NCBI GenBank assembly: GCA_019637295.1
Contig: JAHBVX010000004.1
Location: 310,001-374,000 of the forward strand
Reading direction: 5' to 3'
From: Polyangiaceae bacterium
GTDB lineage: Bacteria; Myxococcota_A; Polyangia; Polyangiales; Polyangiaceae
DNA: 64,000 bases
Of the stretch, positions 33,478 through 44,151 are shown one piece after another. Made by a program: the position numbers and the translations under genes. The number at the start of each line of letters is the position of its first letter. Within the stretch, counting starts at the first letter, position 1. Under the pieces are notes generated by a model. The model was given only the letters and a program-made list of their open reading frames with translations. It had not been told where the DNA came from and made no database searches.

Positions 33478-34434
33478 TCAGAACACGCCCCGGTAGCCCA
33501 TGGACGCCGCTCCAGGACCGGCGCCGAGGTGCAGCCCCGTGGCCTCCGGCGCGGACTTCTTCGAGCCGAAGAGCAGCAGCGCCGTCCCCACACCGACCCC
33601 CACGACCCCGACACCGAGACCGATGTTCGCGATCAACTGCGAACGCTTCCCGCTGTCGATGTCGTCTTGGTACTTCGGATCCGTGCAGCGCGCGCCGCAC
33701 TCGTCGCTCAGCTTGTCGTGGCGGCTCTTGGCCGACATACCCATGATGCCGAAGGTCGCAGCGCCCGCTACACCAACGCCCAGGCTCACGTAGGCGAGCA
33801 GGTTGCCACCCGAAGCCGAGGCCGCGCGGGGCGGTGGCGCGGGTGGTTCGGGAGCGACAGGCGCGGCGGCTGGCGCGGCCTCGAGCTGCAGCACCACGGT
33901 CTGGGTCTGAGCAGCCGCCAGGGAGACCGTGCGTCGCAGCGGCGCATGCCCTGGTGCAGTCACTTCGATCAGCGTGTCACCCGGCAGGACGGCGTACGGC
34001 TTGCCAACCTGGTCCGCGGGGAAGTCGGCGCCGTTCAGCTTGATGGTCACCCCCTGTGGAGGCTCCGCGAACGCGATCACCACCTTCGCGATCTTCTCGT
34101 TCAGCAGCGCGAGCTCCGCCGCCGCGGCGTCCCGCGTAGGCGTGTACTTCGCGTCTTCTCGGGTGGCCGCCGCTGCTTCGGCCAGCGTGGTCGTCATCTC
34201 GCGAAAGGCCTCGTCGAAGCGACCAAGCTTGACCAAGCTGCGGCTGACGTACAAATGCGCGTTCGGGCTCTTGCTCAGTTCGTACGCGCGTCTGGCTTCG
34301 GCGAGCGACGTCTCGTAGTCCCCGGCATCGAACGCTGTTTGCGCTCGCTTGAAGCTCTGTCCGGCGTCCGATGCGCTGGCGGTACCCGCGAGCATCAGCC
34401 CGCACAGGGAAGCGATGACGATTCGGTGGCGCAC
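33478..34434 (-). CDS. TPR/PEGA-domain membrane protein paired with a Ser/Thr kinase
   Basis: 318 residues. A signal peptide (LMLAGTASASDA) is followed by TPR-like helices (30-130), a PEGA-type beta domain (IKLNGADFPADQVGKPYAVL at about 150, then LIEVTAPGHAPLRRTV), a Pro/Ala linker and two membrane helices around a short Cys-containing loop. It starts at a GTG with GAGGAG five bases upstream; the G of the kinase TAG stop is the first base of the GTG. This arrangement behind a kinase is frequent in myxobacteria, so it may be a sensor or substrate of the kinase. Confidence 0.8.
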   Translation of the reverse strand: MRHRIVIASLCGLMLAGTASASDAGQSFKRAQTAFDAGDYETSLAEARRAYELSKSPNAHLYVSRSLVKLGRFDEAFREMTTTLAEAAAATREDAKYTPTRDAAAAELALLNEKIAKVVIAFAEPPQGVTIKLNGADFPADQVGKPYAVLPGDTLIEVTAPGHAPLRRTVSLAAAQTQTVVLQLEAAPAAAPVAPEPPAPPPRAASASGGNLLAYVSLGVGVAGAATFGIMGMSAKSRHDKLSDECGARCTDPKYQDDIDSGKRSQLIANIGLGVGVVGVGVGTALLLFGSKKSAPEATGLHLGAGPGAASMGYRGVF

Positions 34435-35849
34435 TACAGCTCCTCGGGTCGGTAGCTCGTCGCGCTCGGCTTGACCGAGGTTGGACGAGGCCGTGGGGTG
34501 GACGTGGGCGCGGAGCCCTTCTCGGTGACCCTCGTCGGCGGCTTCTCGAGCTCGGGCTCGGCCCTGTCCGCCGCGACCGCCTTCGGCTCGGCAGCCGCGG
34601 GCTCCTGCGAGTCGACGGGAGAGGGCGCGACGACCGGCGGCGCCACGGTATCGGGCGCGCGCGCCTGCGGCGTCGAGGGGGCCGCGTTGGCCGACGCCGG
34701 AGGGTCGGCCGCGGCGGTCGTCCCGCGCGTCGCCACCCACACGCCAAGCGCGATGACCACCGTGGAGAACCCAGCAACGGCGGGCCACACCCAGCGCCGA
34801 CGCGGCGCCGCGGGTGAGACCGACGCCACGATGGGGCTGCCCGCGGTGCCCGTGCCGGCCGTCGGCTCGGCGCTGGCGGCGACCGACGCCGTCCCCGTGT
34901 TCGGGATGGTGTCCACCGCAGGCGGTGGAATGGCGAGCCCCTCCAGGTAGTTGGCCACCGCCCGCGAGTGCGCCGCCGCCCGCCCGGCGGACGCCAGTGC
35001 CTGCGACAGCGCGTCCGCAAACTCCACTGCGGTGCCGTAGCGGTCGGCAGGGTCGAACGCGAGCGCGCGCTGCACGACGTCGGACACCGGCTTGGGCACC
35101 GCGGGGTTCAGCTCGGCGACGACAGGGATCGCGCGTGACAGGATCGCGGCGACCGTCTCGCCCTCGCTGCGGCCTCGAAAGAGCCGGCGGCCGCAGACCA
35201 GGAGCTCCCAGATCACGATGCCGGCGGCAAAGACGTCCGAGCGACGATCAACGTCATTGCCGAGCAACTGCTCGGGCGACAGATAGGCGACCTTACCCTT
35301 GAGGGAGGTCCCCTGGGTGGTGGCTAGCCGCGAGCGAGCGTGAGCTACGCCGAAGTCCGTGATGCGAGCGACGCCGTCCTTGCCCACGAGCACGTTCTGG
35401 GGCGACACGTCGCGATGCACGAGGTTCAGCGGGGTGCCGGTCTCGTCCTCCACCTCGTGCGCGGCGTGCAAGCCCTCGAGCAAGTCGAGCGCGATGCGAA
35501 CGCCCACGTCCAAGGGGATGGGCGTCTTACTCGCGATGGCGTGGCGCAGGATGGCATGCAGCGAGTGTCCTTCGACCAGTTCGAGCACCAGGAACAGCCC
35601 ATCGCGGCCCCGGTCCACCTCGAGGGTGGAGACGACGTTGGGATGGCGGATGCGCGCCGCGATCCGCGCTTCATCCAAGAACATCGCGACGAACTCGCGA
35701 TCTTCCGCGATGTGCGGGTGCATGAGCTTGATGGCCACCTGCCGCTCGAAGCCCCCTTCCCCGCGCACCCGGGCGAGGTACACCGTCGCCATGCCCCCGC
35801 GTGCGATGGGGCGGAGCAGCTCGTAACGGCCGAGCATCTGCGCCGACAC
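34434..35849 (-). CDS. membrane Ser/Thr protein kinase (PknB-like)
   Basis: 471 residues. The kinase domain covers about 8-275: glycine loop IARGGMATVY, VAIKLMHPH with the ATP lysine, catalytic loop LVHRDVSPQNVLV, and TDFGVAHA. The activation segment ends in VAYLSPEQL. One membrane helix follows at about 345-365, then a Pro/Ala-rich tail of about 100 residues outside. The GTG at 35849 or the ATG at 35837 could start it; upstream frame extensions are unrelated. It overlaps the PEGA gene by one base and faces a Gly-rich lipoprotein gene. Confidence 0.88.
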   Translation of the reverse strand: MSAQMLGRYELLRPIARGGMATVYLARVRGEGGFERQVAIKLMHPHIAEDREFVAMFLDEARIAARIRHPNVVSTLEVDRGRDGLFLVLELVEGHSLHAILRHAIASKTPIPLDVGVRIALDLLEGLHAAHEVEDETGTPLNLVHRDVSPQNVLVGKDGVARITDFGVAHARSRLATTQGTSLKGKVAYLSPEQLLGNDVDRRSDVFAAGIVIWELLVCGRRLFRGRSEGETVAAILSRAIPVVAELNPAVPKPVSDVVQRALAFDPADRYGTAVEFADALSQALASAGRAAAHSRAVANYLEGLAIPPPAVDTIPNTGTASVAASAEPTAGTGTAGSPIVASVSPAAPRRRWVWPAVAGFSTVVIALGVWVATRGTTAAADPPASANAAPSTPQARAPDTVAPPVVAPSPVDSQEPAAAEPKAVAADRAEPELEKPPTRVTEKGSAPTSTPRPRPTSVKPSATSYRPEEL

Positions 35850-35912
35850 AGGGCAGAGGTTAGCGCACTTCGGCCAGCACCACCCGGCTCGAGTCGTGCT
35901 AGGTTCTGGCCG

Positions 35913-36737
35913 ATGCGCTGGCTGCGTCCGGGAGTGGGATGGTGTGCGTGGTTCACCGCCTTTGTGGGGGGATGTACGTACGACTTCGACGCCTTCGCAC
36001 CCGGTTCGGCTGGCGGGGATGCCTCCCTCGGCGGAGTGGGCGGTGTCGGCGGTGTGTCCGGAGCGAGCGGGGGCGGCGCAGGAGGCAGCAGCGGAGCCGC
36101 GGGCGGCGCGGGCGGAGCTGCTGGCGCAAGCGGGGGTAGCGCGGGCGCAGGCGGAAGCGCAGGGGCAGGCGGAAGCGGCGGCGCAACCGGCGGTAGCGGC
36201 GGAGCCGGCGGCTCGGGCGGCGGCGCTACCCTCCAAGTCGTGTACGCCGCGTCCGTGGCCGACTGCGTCAACCTGAACATCCCGGATCCGGACGTTTGCG
36301 CGACCGCCTCCGGCGGCGACGCAATGAGCGTGGATCTGGTGAACGACGCCTTCGCGCCGGCAGCGCCGAGCGGGGCCTTCGTCCGCTTCGATCTCGACGG
36401 CACGCTGACGGGAAAGAGCATCATTTCTGCTGCGTTCGAGCTGCGCGCCACCAACGGCACCTCGGCCGACAGCGTCTCTTCGGGGGAGCTGTGGCAGGTC
36501 GCGGCTTTCACTCGGGCAGACCTGTTCTCCAGCGTGCCAGCGCAGCAAGGGGCCCTGCTGGGCGCCGATCTCGGGAACGTGGCGAAGCTGCAGACCATGA
36601 GCTGGCCCATCCCGCCGGCGTCCATCAGCGCGAACGGCAGCCTCTACTTCGGCGTCTTCCCGGTAAACAACAACGGCACAGACTACTTCAACCTGCAGGG
36701 CGTCACCCCGCCCCGCTTGGTCGTCACCTACCAGTGA
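35913..36737 (+). CDS. Gly/Ser-linker lipoprotein with DNRLRE-like beta domain
   Basis: 274 residues. Lipobox FVGGCTYD, a Gly-Ser-Ala repeat of about 75 residues, then a beta-rich domain of about 165 residues (VYAASVADCVNLNIPD, FVRFDLDGTLTGKSIISAAF, ending PPRLVVTYQ), which resembles DNRLRE/CBM96-type jelly-roll domains of secreted proteins. It starts 63 bases from the kinase gene on the other strand. A carbohydrate-binding surface role is plausible. Confidence 0.7.
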   Translation: MRWLRPGVGWCAWFTAFVGGCTYDFDAFAPGSAGGDASLGGVGGVGGVSGASGGGAGGSSGAAGGAGGAAGASGGSAGAGGSAGAGGSGGATGGSGGAGGSGGGATLQVVYAASVADCVNLNIPDPDVCATASGGDAMSVDLVNDAFAPAAPSGAFVRFDLDGTLTGKSIISAAFELRATNGTSADSVSSGELWQVAAFTRADLFSSVPAQQGALLGADLGNVAKLQTMSWPIPPASISANGSLYFGVFPVNNNGTDYFNLQGVTPPRLVVTYQ

Positions 36738-36806
36738 GCCGCGCCTGGCGACCAGCGCCAGAGGCCATGGCCATGCTCGCCCGCGCCGCCTATACTCTCA
36801 CGCGGA

Positions 36807-37835
36807 GTGGTTGCCCAAGTCCGGTGCTGGTTCATTCGCGACGCCCTCGGTCTGATCGAGCGAGAGCACGGCGCGGGCTCCGTCGCGCGCGCGCTCGCCA
36901 GGCTCGGGGAGCAGGCACGGGCCCAGTGTGAGCCGGAGCTGCTTCGGCGGAGCAGCCCGACGGACACCTTGCCCTTGCACGTCGCCGAAGACCTGCTCCT
37001 GACGCTAGACTCCGCGCTCGGGGACGGCTCGGGCCGCCTGCTCGAGCGGCTCGGCCTCGACCTTGCGACGCGTACCCTCAGCCAGAGCGGGACGAGTGTG
37101 ATCGTCGGCGACCTGTTCGCGACCGTCGCGCGACTGCGCGTTCCCGTGGAACACCCGTTCGTCGATGCCGCGGTGCGCTTCGAGGTCTTCCGCTCCCCTG
37201 CTGGCTTCACGGTGGAGGTCTACTGTCCCGGCCACCCTCGCATGGCGCGCGCGCTGCGCCACCTCGTCGCCGGGCTGATCGTGGGTGCGCAGCGCTTCGC
37301 CGGCTCGACCTCGCCGCGTGTCCGCGGCGAGACGCGTGGCGACCAGGTTCGGCTAGAGGTGAGCCTCGCGTCGCCGGCCGTGGACCCCGCTTCGCAGGAA
37401 CCGCCCCAGCCGTCTCGACGACAGACGCGGCCGACGCTGCGCCACCCGACTCAGCCCTCCCTCTCGGCGCAAGTCGACGCGATCTTTGCCCACCGCCCGT
37501 CCTTGGCCAACGTGGACGCGGCGAGCAGCAGTCAGCCGCCACCGAGCAGCGTGCGCCCGACGCCCGACGCGATCGAGCGATCGAGCAAGCGCACGGATCC
37601 GCTCGCTGGTCGACCGAGCTCACAGACCAACCCGTTCGCCCCGTTCGGCGAGGATCGCTCGAACAAGCGCACGTCGCCCTGGACCCCGACGCCAACGGAG
37701 CCGGAACGGGGCAGCCGGCCGACGCCCCGGCGACCGAGCTCGGCTCCCCCCGTGCGGGAGTCCGTTACCCGGGGGCTCGATCCCCGCGCCGAGCCGGACG
37801 AGGAGCCCGGAGCCGGCAGCGCAGGCGGCTCTTGA
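36807..37835 (+). CDS. hypothetical protein, possible TIGR02265/DUF2378 relative
   Basis: 342 residues, no signal. The first 170 residues are helical then beta-rich (VAEDLLLTLDSALGDG, FVDAAVRFEVFRSPAGFTV, LVAGLIVGAQRFAG), reminiscent of the Myxococcus paralog family TIGR02265, but the match is weak. The last 170 residues are Ser/Pro/Arg-rich and disordered, with short repeats (ERSSKRTDP, DRSNKRTSP). It starts at a GTG without a clear ribosome site. Its stop almost touches that of the mutase gene. Confidence 0.55.
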   Translation: MVAQVRCWFIRDALGLIEREHGAGSVARALARLGEQARAQCEPELLRRSSPTDTLPLHVAEDLLLTLDSALGDGSGRLLERLGLDLATRTLSQSGTSVIVGDLFATVARLRVPVEHPFVDAAVRFEVFRSPAGFTVEVYCPGHPRMARALRHLVAGLIVGAQRFAGSTSPRVRGETRGDQVRLEVSLASPAVDPASQEPPQPSRRQTRPTLRHPTQPSLSAQVDAIFAHRPSLANVDAASSSQPPPSSVRPTPDAIERSSKRTDPLAGRPSSQTNPFAPFGEDRSNKRTSPWTPTPTEPERGSRPTPRRPSSAPPVRESVTRGLDPRAEPDEEPGAGSAGGS

Positions 37836-37838
37836 CGC

Positions 37839-39584
<1,746 letters not shown>

Positions 39585-39616
39585 TGAAATAGCCCAAACC
39601 GCGGTAGCCTGCACCC

Positions 39617-39860
39617 ATGTCGACTCGAGTCGTGCTCGAGACCAGCCTGGCCCAAGTCACCCTCACCCCAGACTCCGCGCGGGCGCCGCTGACGGTGGAG
39701 AGCTTCCTGGCCTAACCAAGACGGCGCCGTGTCCGCGACCGTGACGGAGGGCATGGCTGTGGTCGACCGCATCAACTCCGTCCCTACGGGCGCGCGGGGT
39801 GCCTTCGCCAAGGATGCTCCGCTCGAGCCGGTGGCGATCCCGAGCGCGCGACGCGCCTAG
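39617..39860 (+). pseudogene. remnant of a cyclophilin-type peptidyl-prolyl isomerase
   Basis: The first 32 codons read [16 protein letters not shown] and continue to APLTVESFLA, which is the start of a bacterial cyclophilin, then stop at TAA (39713-39715). From about 39723, in another frame, comes AVSATVTEGMAVVDRINSV and then PTGARGAF...PLEPVAI up to TAG at 39860, which is the end of a cyclophilin. Roughly 100 central codons, including the active site, are missing. It is an internally deleted gene. Confidence 0.8.
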
Positions 39861-39885
39861 TCCCCCGCCTGTGCGGAGAGCCGGC

Positions 39886-40674
39886 CTACACGCCGCGAAA
39901 CACGGGCTTGCGCTTCTCGGCGAAGGCGCGCAGCGCCTCCACCCGATCCTGACTGACGAGGCACTCCTCGTAGCACTGGCGCTCGAGCGCGAGGCCGTCA
40001 TCGAGCGGCGTGTCGAGCGCTGCTTGCACCGCGCGGAGAGCGGCCCGCTGCGCGATCGGCGCGCCGCGTCTGATGGGTTCCACGAAGGCGAGCGTGTCCT
40101 CGAGCACGTCCTGCCCGGGCGGCGTGACCCGGCTCACGAGCCCGATGCGCAACGCCTCGGTCGCGTCGATGCGAGAGCCGAGCAGGATCAGCTCCTTCGC
40201 CTTGGCCTCCCCGACGATGCGCGGCAGGCGCTGGGTGCCGCCTGCGCCGGGGATGATGCCCAGGTTCGTCTCGGGCAGCCCGAGCAGGGCATGGGCCGCG
40301 GCGACGCGCAGGTCGCAGTGCAGCGCGAGCTCGAGTCCACCACCAAAGGCCACGCCGTTGATGGCGGCGACCACGGGCACGGGGAACCGATCGAGCCAGC
40401 CGAGCTCGGTGCGGTAGAGCGTGAGCTGCTCGCGCACGTCGTCGAGGCTCATCCCCTGGCGCTCCTTCAGATCGGCGCCGGCGCAGAACGCTTTATCGCC
40501 CCGGGCGGTGACGATCACGACGCGGACCGCGGTGTCCCCGTCGAGCTGACGCCCGATGCGCCCGAACGCGAGCAGCGCGTCCCGGGACAGCGCGTTCATG
40601 CGCTCCGGGCGATCGAGGGTGAGGATGGCCGCGCCGTCTACCAGCTCGAGCAGCACCGGCTCGGCGCCGCTCAC
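39886..40674 (-). CDS. enoyl-CoA hydratase/isomerase family protein
   Basis: 262 residues of the crotonase fold. The oxyanion-hole segments are [12 protein letters not shown] and [17 protein letters not shown]; the catalytic Glu pair lies in [20 protein letters not shown], so hydratase activity is likely. It starts at a GTG overlapping the aminopeptidase stop (GTGA). The adjacent acyl-CoA mutase suggests short- or branched-chain acyl-CoA metabolism, though the two do not form one transcript in an obvious way. Confidence 0.88.
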   Translation of the reverse strand: MSGAEPVLLELVDGAAILTLDRPERMNALSRDALLAFGRIGRQLDGDTAVRVVIVTARGDKAFCAGADLKERQGMSLDDVREQLTLYRTELGWLDRFPVPVVAAINGVAFGGGLELALHCDLRVAAAHALLGLPETNLGIIPGAGGTQRLPRIVGEAKAKELILLGSRIDATEALRIGLVSRVTPPGQDVLEDTLAFVEPIRRGAPIAQRAALRAVQAALDTPLDDGLALERQCYEECLVSQDRVEALRAFAEKRKPVFRGV

Positions 40675-43541
40675 TTGCGGCTCCGGGGCTTCTTGGCCGG
40701 CGCCTGCTTGGCCGGCGCCTGCTTGGCCGGCGCCCGCTTGGCCGGCGCCTGCTTGGCCGGCGCCTGCTTGGCCGGCGCCCGCTTGGCCGGCGCCTGCTTG
40801 GCCGGCGCTCTCTTGGCCGGCGCCCGCTTGGCCGGCGCCCGCTTGGCCGGCGCCCGCTTGGCCGGCGCCTTCGTGTCCGGCGCCTTCGTGGCTGGCGCAC
40901 GCGGGCCACGGGCGCGCTTGGGGCGCGGGCGCGTGGCCACGGGCTCCGCGGACTCGGGCTCGGCCGGGACCTCCTCGCTGGGTTCCGGCTGCGGCTCCTC
41001 CGCTCGAACGCCGCCGCCGCGCTCGAGCTTGCCGAGGCGCACCTTGAGCTCGGACAGCTCGCCCTTGACCGCCTCGAGCTCGTCGGTCAGCCGCTTGTGC
41101 TCACTCGTGAGCCGCTCGCCGATGTTGCGCAGCGCTTCGCGGATGCGCCGCACCACTCGCCCATCGAGCTCGCTGCGCAATCGGCGATTGAGCGCCGCGC
41201 GAGAGCGGGGGTCGGCGAGCGACTCGAGCGCTGCCACGACGTCGATGCGCAGATGCGGATTCTGGTCGTCGAGCAAGTCCTCGAGGTGCTCGCGGGTCTT
41301 GCGACCATCCGAGAGCCGTGCGAGCGCGGCGATTGCCGCGCGACGCCCCCGCGCGGGCACGCCGTAGCGCGTGTACTTGCGCACGTCCCCGACGTGTTCG
41401 TCATCCCGCAGGGCGCCGAGGCCGTCCAGCGCCCCGGCGCGCGCGACGTCCGCCCAGCTCGGCCGCTCGAGCAGTTCGAGCAACGTCTTGCCCGCGCTCT
41501 TGTGTCGAGTCTTGCCGAGGGACCTGGCCGCTTCCGCCTCCACCAGGTAGGACAAGTCCTTGCGCGCTAGCCGCGACAGCGCCTTGGCCACCCTGCCCGT
41601 CCGGAAGTTGCCGAGCGCCATGGCTACCGCGCGGCGCACCTTCGGGTGCTCGTCTTCGACCTGTGCGAGCAGCGCGGCCTCCGCCGCCGAGCCACGGATG
41701 GAGCCTAGCGCGCGGGCCGCCTCCGCACGCACCATCCAGGCTTCGCTCGGCTTCGACAGACACGTTGCCAACGCCTCGATGGTCGGCAGATCGTGGCGCT
41801 TGGACAGGGAGCGCGCGGCTTGCCACCGGGCGCGCGCGGGGGTTGCGTCCGCGAGCGCGTGCTTGAGCATGTCCGCCGGCGCCTCGAAGGTGACGTCGGC
41901 GGTGACCTTGAAGTCCGGGTCGAAGGCCACCCAGGTCGGGCGCTCGCCCAGCGCCACGGTCAGGGCGTCCGCCGCGCTGTCTACCCGCTTCTCGAAGCGG
42001 CGCACCTTCCCGGCTGCGTCAGCCACCACCAGCTCCAGCGGGAACGCGAACAGGGGAGTGTCACCGACCTTGTGCGTCTGCTTGACGTGCGCCGTGAGCT
42101 GGCCATCCTCATAGCTCACTCGCACCTTGAGCGCTGGGTGTCCCGGGCGATACACCCAGCTATCGAAGAACCGCTCGAGCGAAGCCCCGCTCGCGTCTTC
42201 GAGTGCGCGCTGCAGGTCGGCGGTCTCCACGATCCCGTGCGGGTGCCGCCGGAGGTAGGTTCGCACGCCCTTCCAGAACAGCTCTTCCCCCAGCTCGCGG
42301 CGCAACATGTGCAGCACGAGCCCGCCCTTCTCGTACAGGTGACGGTCGAACAGATCGATGGGCGCCTCGTAGTCGCGGCACACGATGGGGCGCTGATACT
42401 GGCCGCTCGCTTCAGCGAGGTAGCTCGACAAGTCACCCTCGACACCCCAATCGTATTCGTCTCGCCCCAGGCGGTCCTCGCGCTCCACGTGCTCCATGTA
42501 GGTCGCGAAGCCCTCGTTCAACCAACCGTGGGACCAGTCACGACAGGTCACCAGGTCCCCGAACCACTGGTGCGCCAGCTCGTGGGCGATCAAGTCATTG
42601 CTGGTGACGTCGATCGCGGCACGCTCGTCGAGCAGGATGTGCTCGTACATGGTCGTGGCCGTGGTGTTCTCCATGCCACCGAAGATGAAGTCGTGGACCA
42701 CCACCTGGGAATAGCGGGTCCAGGGGAAATCCACGCCGGTGAGGCGGGAAAACAGCTCGATCATCCGCGGGGTCTCGCCGAAGCTGCGCCGTGCCTCGTC
42801 CTTCTTGCCCGGCGGAACCAGATACTGAACCGGGATGCTGCGATCGCCGATGCGCGCGGGGCGATCCTCGACGACGTCGAAGCGACCCGCGACCAGGGTC
42901 ATCAAGTAGGCGGGGTGGGGTTGATCGAGGCGGAAGTGGTACACCCACGGGTCGCCCGTGGCCGGCGTGTCGGTGAAGACCGGCTCGCCGTTGGACAGCA
43001 CCGTGAACCCGGAAGGCACCGCGACGCGCAACTCGGTCGTCATCTTGACGTGCGGCTTGTCGTGGCAGGGGAACCAGTGACGCGCGTCCTCGTCCTGACA
43101 CTGGCTCCAGACCTGCTCGGGTCGCTCCGGAACCGCCTCGTCGGGGGCGAGGAAGTACAGACCACGCGCCGGAGTCGCGGCGTACTCGATCCGGACCGTC
43201 GCGCGCGCGGCGGACACGGGAACCTTCACGCCGAGGGTGTCGCCGTCGTAGTCGTAGGGGGCATCCGTCAGACCAGAGCCGAGGTCGATCTGCACGCGGG
43301 TGAGGGTGAAGCCCACGGCGTCGAGGCTCAGCGTGTCGGTCTTGGGAGCGACCCGCTCGATGTCGAGCGTGGCGCTCCCGGATACGCGCTTGGCGACGAC
43401 GTCGAGCACCAGATCGAGCGCCAGGTGGCGCACCGAGAACGGCCGGGGACGCTCGTAGTGACGCTTCGCCGAGGTGAGCGCGAACGGCCCTCCGGCAGCC
43501 GAACAGCCACAGCGCTCGTGGTGTCGCTCGCTCCAACGCAT
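40671..43541 (-). CDS. M1 aminopeptidase with HEAT repeats and histone-H1-like tail
   Basis: 956 residues. The N-terminal 450 residues are an M1 (aminopeptidase N) catalytic unit: [10 protein letters not shown] substrate loop, zinc motif [12 protein letters not shown], then the third ligand Glu in [12 protein letters not shown]. Residues about 560-830 are HEAT-like repeats ([16 protein letters not shown] and others). A short coiled coil follows, then about 65 residues of [10 protein letters not shown] repeats ending KKPRSRK. Such Lys-Pro-Ala tails resemble histone H1 and bind DNA or other polyanions. No signal peptide is present. The enzyme should be cytoplasmic. Confidence 0.88.
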   Translation of the reverse strand: MRWSERHHERCGCSAAGGPFALTSAKRHYERPRPFSVRHLALDLVLDVVAKRVSGSATLDIERVAPKTDTLSLDAVGFTLTRVQIDLGSGLTDAPYDYDGDTLGVKVPVSAARATVRIEYAATPARGLYFLAPDEAVPERPEQVWSQCQDEDARHWFPCHDKPHVKMTTELRVAVPSGFTVLSNGEPVFTDTPATGDPWVYHFRLDQPHPAYLMTLVAGRFDVVEDRPARIGDRSIPVQYLVPPGKKDEARRSFGETPRMIELFSRLTGVDFPWTRYSQVVVHDFIFGGMENTTATTMYEHILLDERAAIDVTSNDLIAHELAHQWFGDLVTCRDWSHGWLNEGFATYMEHVEREDRLGRDEYDWGVEGDLSSYLAEASGQYQRPIVCRDYEAPIDLFDRHLYEKGGLVLHMLRRELGEELFWKGVRTYLRRHPHGIVETADLQRALEDASGASLERFFDSWVYRPGHPALKVRVSYEDGQLTAHVKQTHKVGDTPLFAFPLELVVADAAGKVRRFEKRVDSAADALTVALGERPTWVAFDPDFKVTADVTFEAPADMLKHALADATPARARWQAARSLSKRHDLPTIEALATCLSKPSEAWMVRAEAARALGSIRGSAAEAALLAQVEDEHPKVRRAVAMALGNFRTGRVAKALSRLARKDLSYLVEAEAARSLGKTRHKSAGKTLLELLERPSWADVARAGALDGLGALRDDEHVGDVRKYTRYGVPARGRRAAIAALARLSDGRKTREHLEDLLDDQNPHLRIDVVAALESLADPRSRAALNRRLRSELDGRVVRRIREALRNIGERLTSEHKRLTDELEAVKGELSELKVRLGKLERGGGVRAEEPQPEPSEEVPAEPESAEPVATRPRPKRARGPRAPATKAPDTKAPAKRAPAKRAPAKRAPAKRAPAKQAPAKRAPAKQAPAKQAPAKRAPAKQAPAKQAPAKKPRSRK
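40690..40870. repeat. 15-bp tandem repeats coding for [10 protein letters not shown]
   Basis: About twelve head-to-tail 15-base units of the form GCTTGGCCGGCGCC plus one base, inside the 3' end of the aminopeptidase gene. The units differ mainly at one or two positions (Arg or Gln codons). The length is a multiple of three, so the tail can grow or shrink in frame. Without spacers it is not a CRISPR array. Confidence 0.9.
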
Positions 43542-43624
43542 GGGCTCAGTGCTCTACCCCGGCGGCTCGCTCCGGAGCAAGGGCGAAGACCGCGGGGAGC
43601 GCCCCGGCCGGGGCCCCGGCTCGG

Positions 43625-43657
43625 TTCCGTCACGGCACGTCCCGAGCCGTGACGGAA
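43625..43657. promoter_or_regulatory. perfect 12-base inverted repeat between divergent genes
   Basis: TTCCGTCACGGC and its exact complement are separated by nine bases. It lies 84 bases before the aminopeptidase start and 18 bases before the GTG of the DUF2752 gene. It may be an operator or a hairpin in the leader of the plus-strand gene. No T tract follows, so it is not an ordinary terminator. Confidence 0.6.
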
Positions 43658-43674
43658 GCCGCTATCATGGTCCG

Positions 43675-44076
43675 GTGGCCCAGCCGGAGCTGACGGCAGA
43701 ACAGCGCTTCGCGAGGACCGACGCCATCGGCCGCCTGATCGCGTTCGCCATCGCCGCGCTGGTGCTCGGCGGCTCGCTGGGCGTCTCGTTCCTGGTCAGC
43801 CCCGAGGACATCGACAGCGGTCGCGTGGCGCTGTCACCGACCTGCAACGTCAAGAGATTGTTCGGGAGAGAGTGCCCGACCTGTGGACTGACACGCGCCT
43901 TCTCGGCGCTGAGCCGCGGCCGCTACAGCGAGTCGCTCGAGTACAATCGCGGCGGTCCGCTCGTGTACGGCGCCTTCTGGCTCGGAGCCCTCGTGTCGCT
44001 CGGCTGCCTCGCGCGCGCCGGTCGCGACCTCTGCCGCGCGCAGAGAGGCTCCCGCGCCGGCGGCGGACTGGGCTAA
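43675..44076 (+). CDS. DUF2752 membrane protein
   Basis: 133 residues. Two membrane helices flank the family signature CPTCGLTRAFSALSRG, with a preceding CNVKRLFGRE. DUF2752 proteins are small membrane proteins of unknown function with a conserved CPxCGxTR loop. The GTG at 43675 is the only in-frame start that leaves the inverted repeat outside; a longer frame to 43474 covers the aminopeptidase N-terminus. Confidence 0.75.
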   Translation: MAQPELTAEQRFARTDAIGRLIAFAIAALVLGGSLGVSFLVSPEDIDSGRVALSPTCNVKRLFGRECPTCGLTRAFSALSRGRYSESLEYNRGGPLVYGAFWLGALVSLGCLARAGRDLCRAQRGSRAGGGLG

Positions 44077-44151
44077 CCGGTGATGGTGGCCCTCGCGCCA
44101 GGGCGCGCGCTCGGATACGCTTCAGTCATGCTCCAGCACTAGAGTCCCACC

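Noticed and set aside
40690-40870. Regular repeats as a CRISPR array
   Set aside because: Units are contiguous 15-mers without spacers and translate into the aminopeptidase tail.
41793-43652. 619-codon plus-strand frame across the aminopeptidase
   Set aside because: Antisense shadow of the M1 catalytic domain; no start signal or motif.
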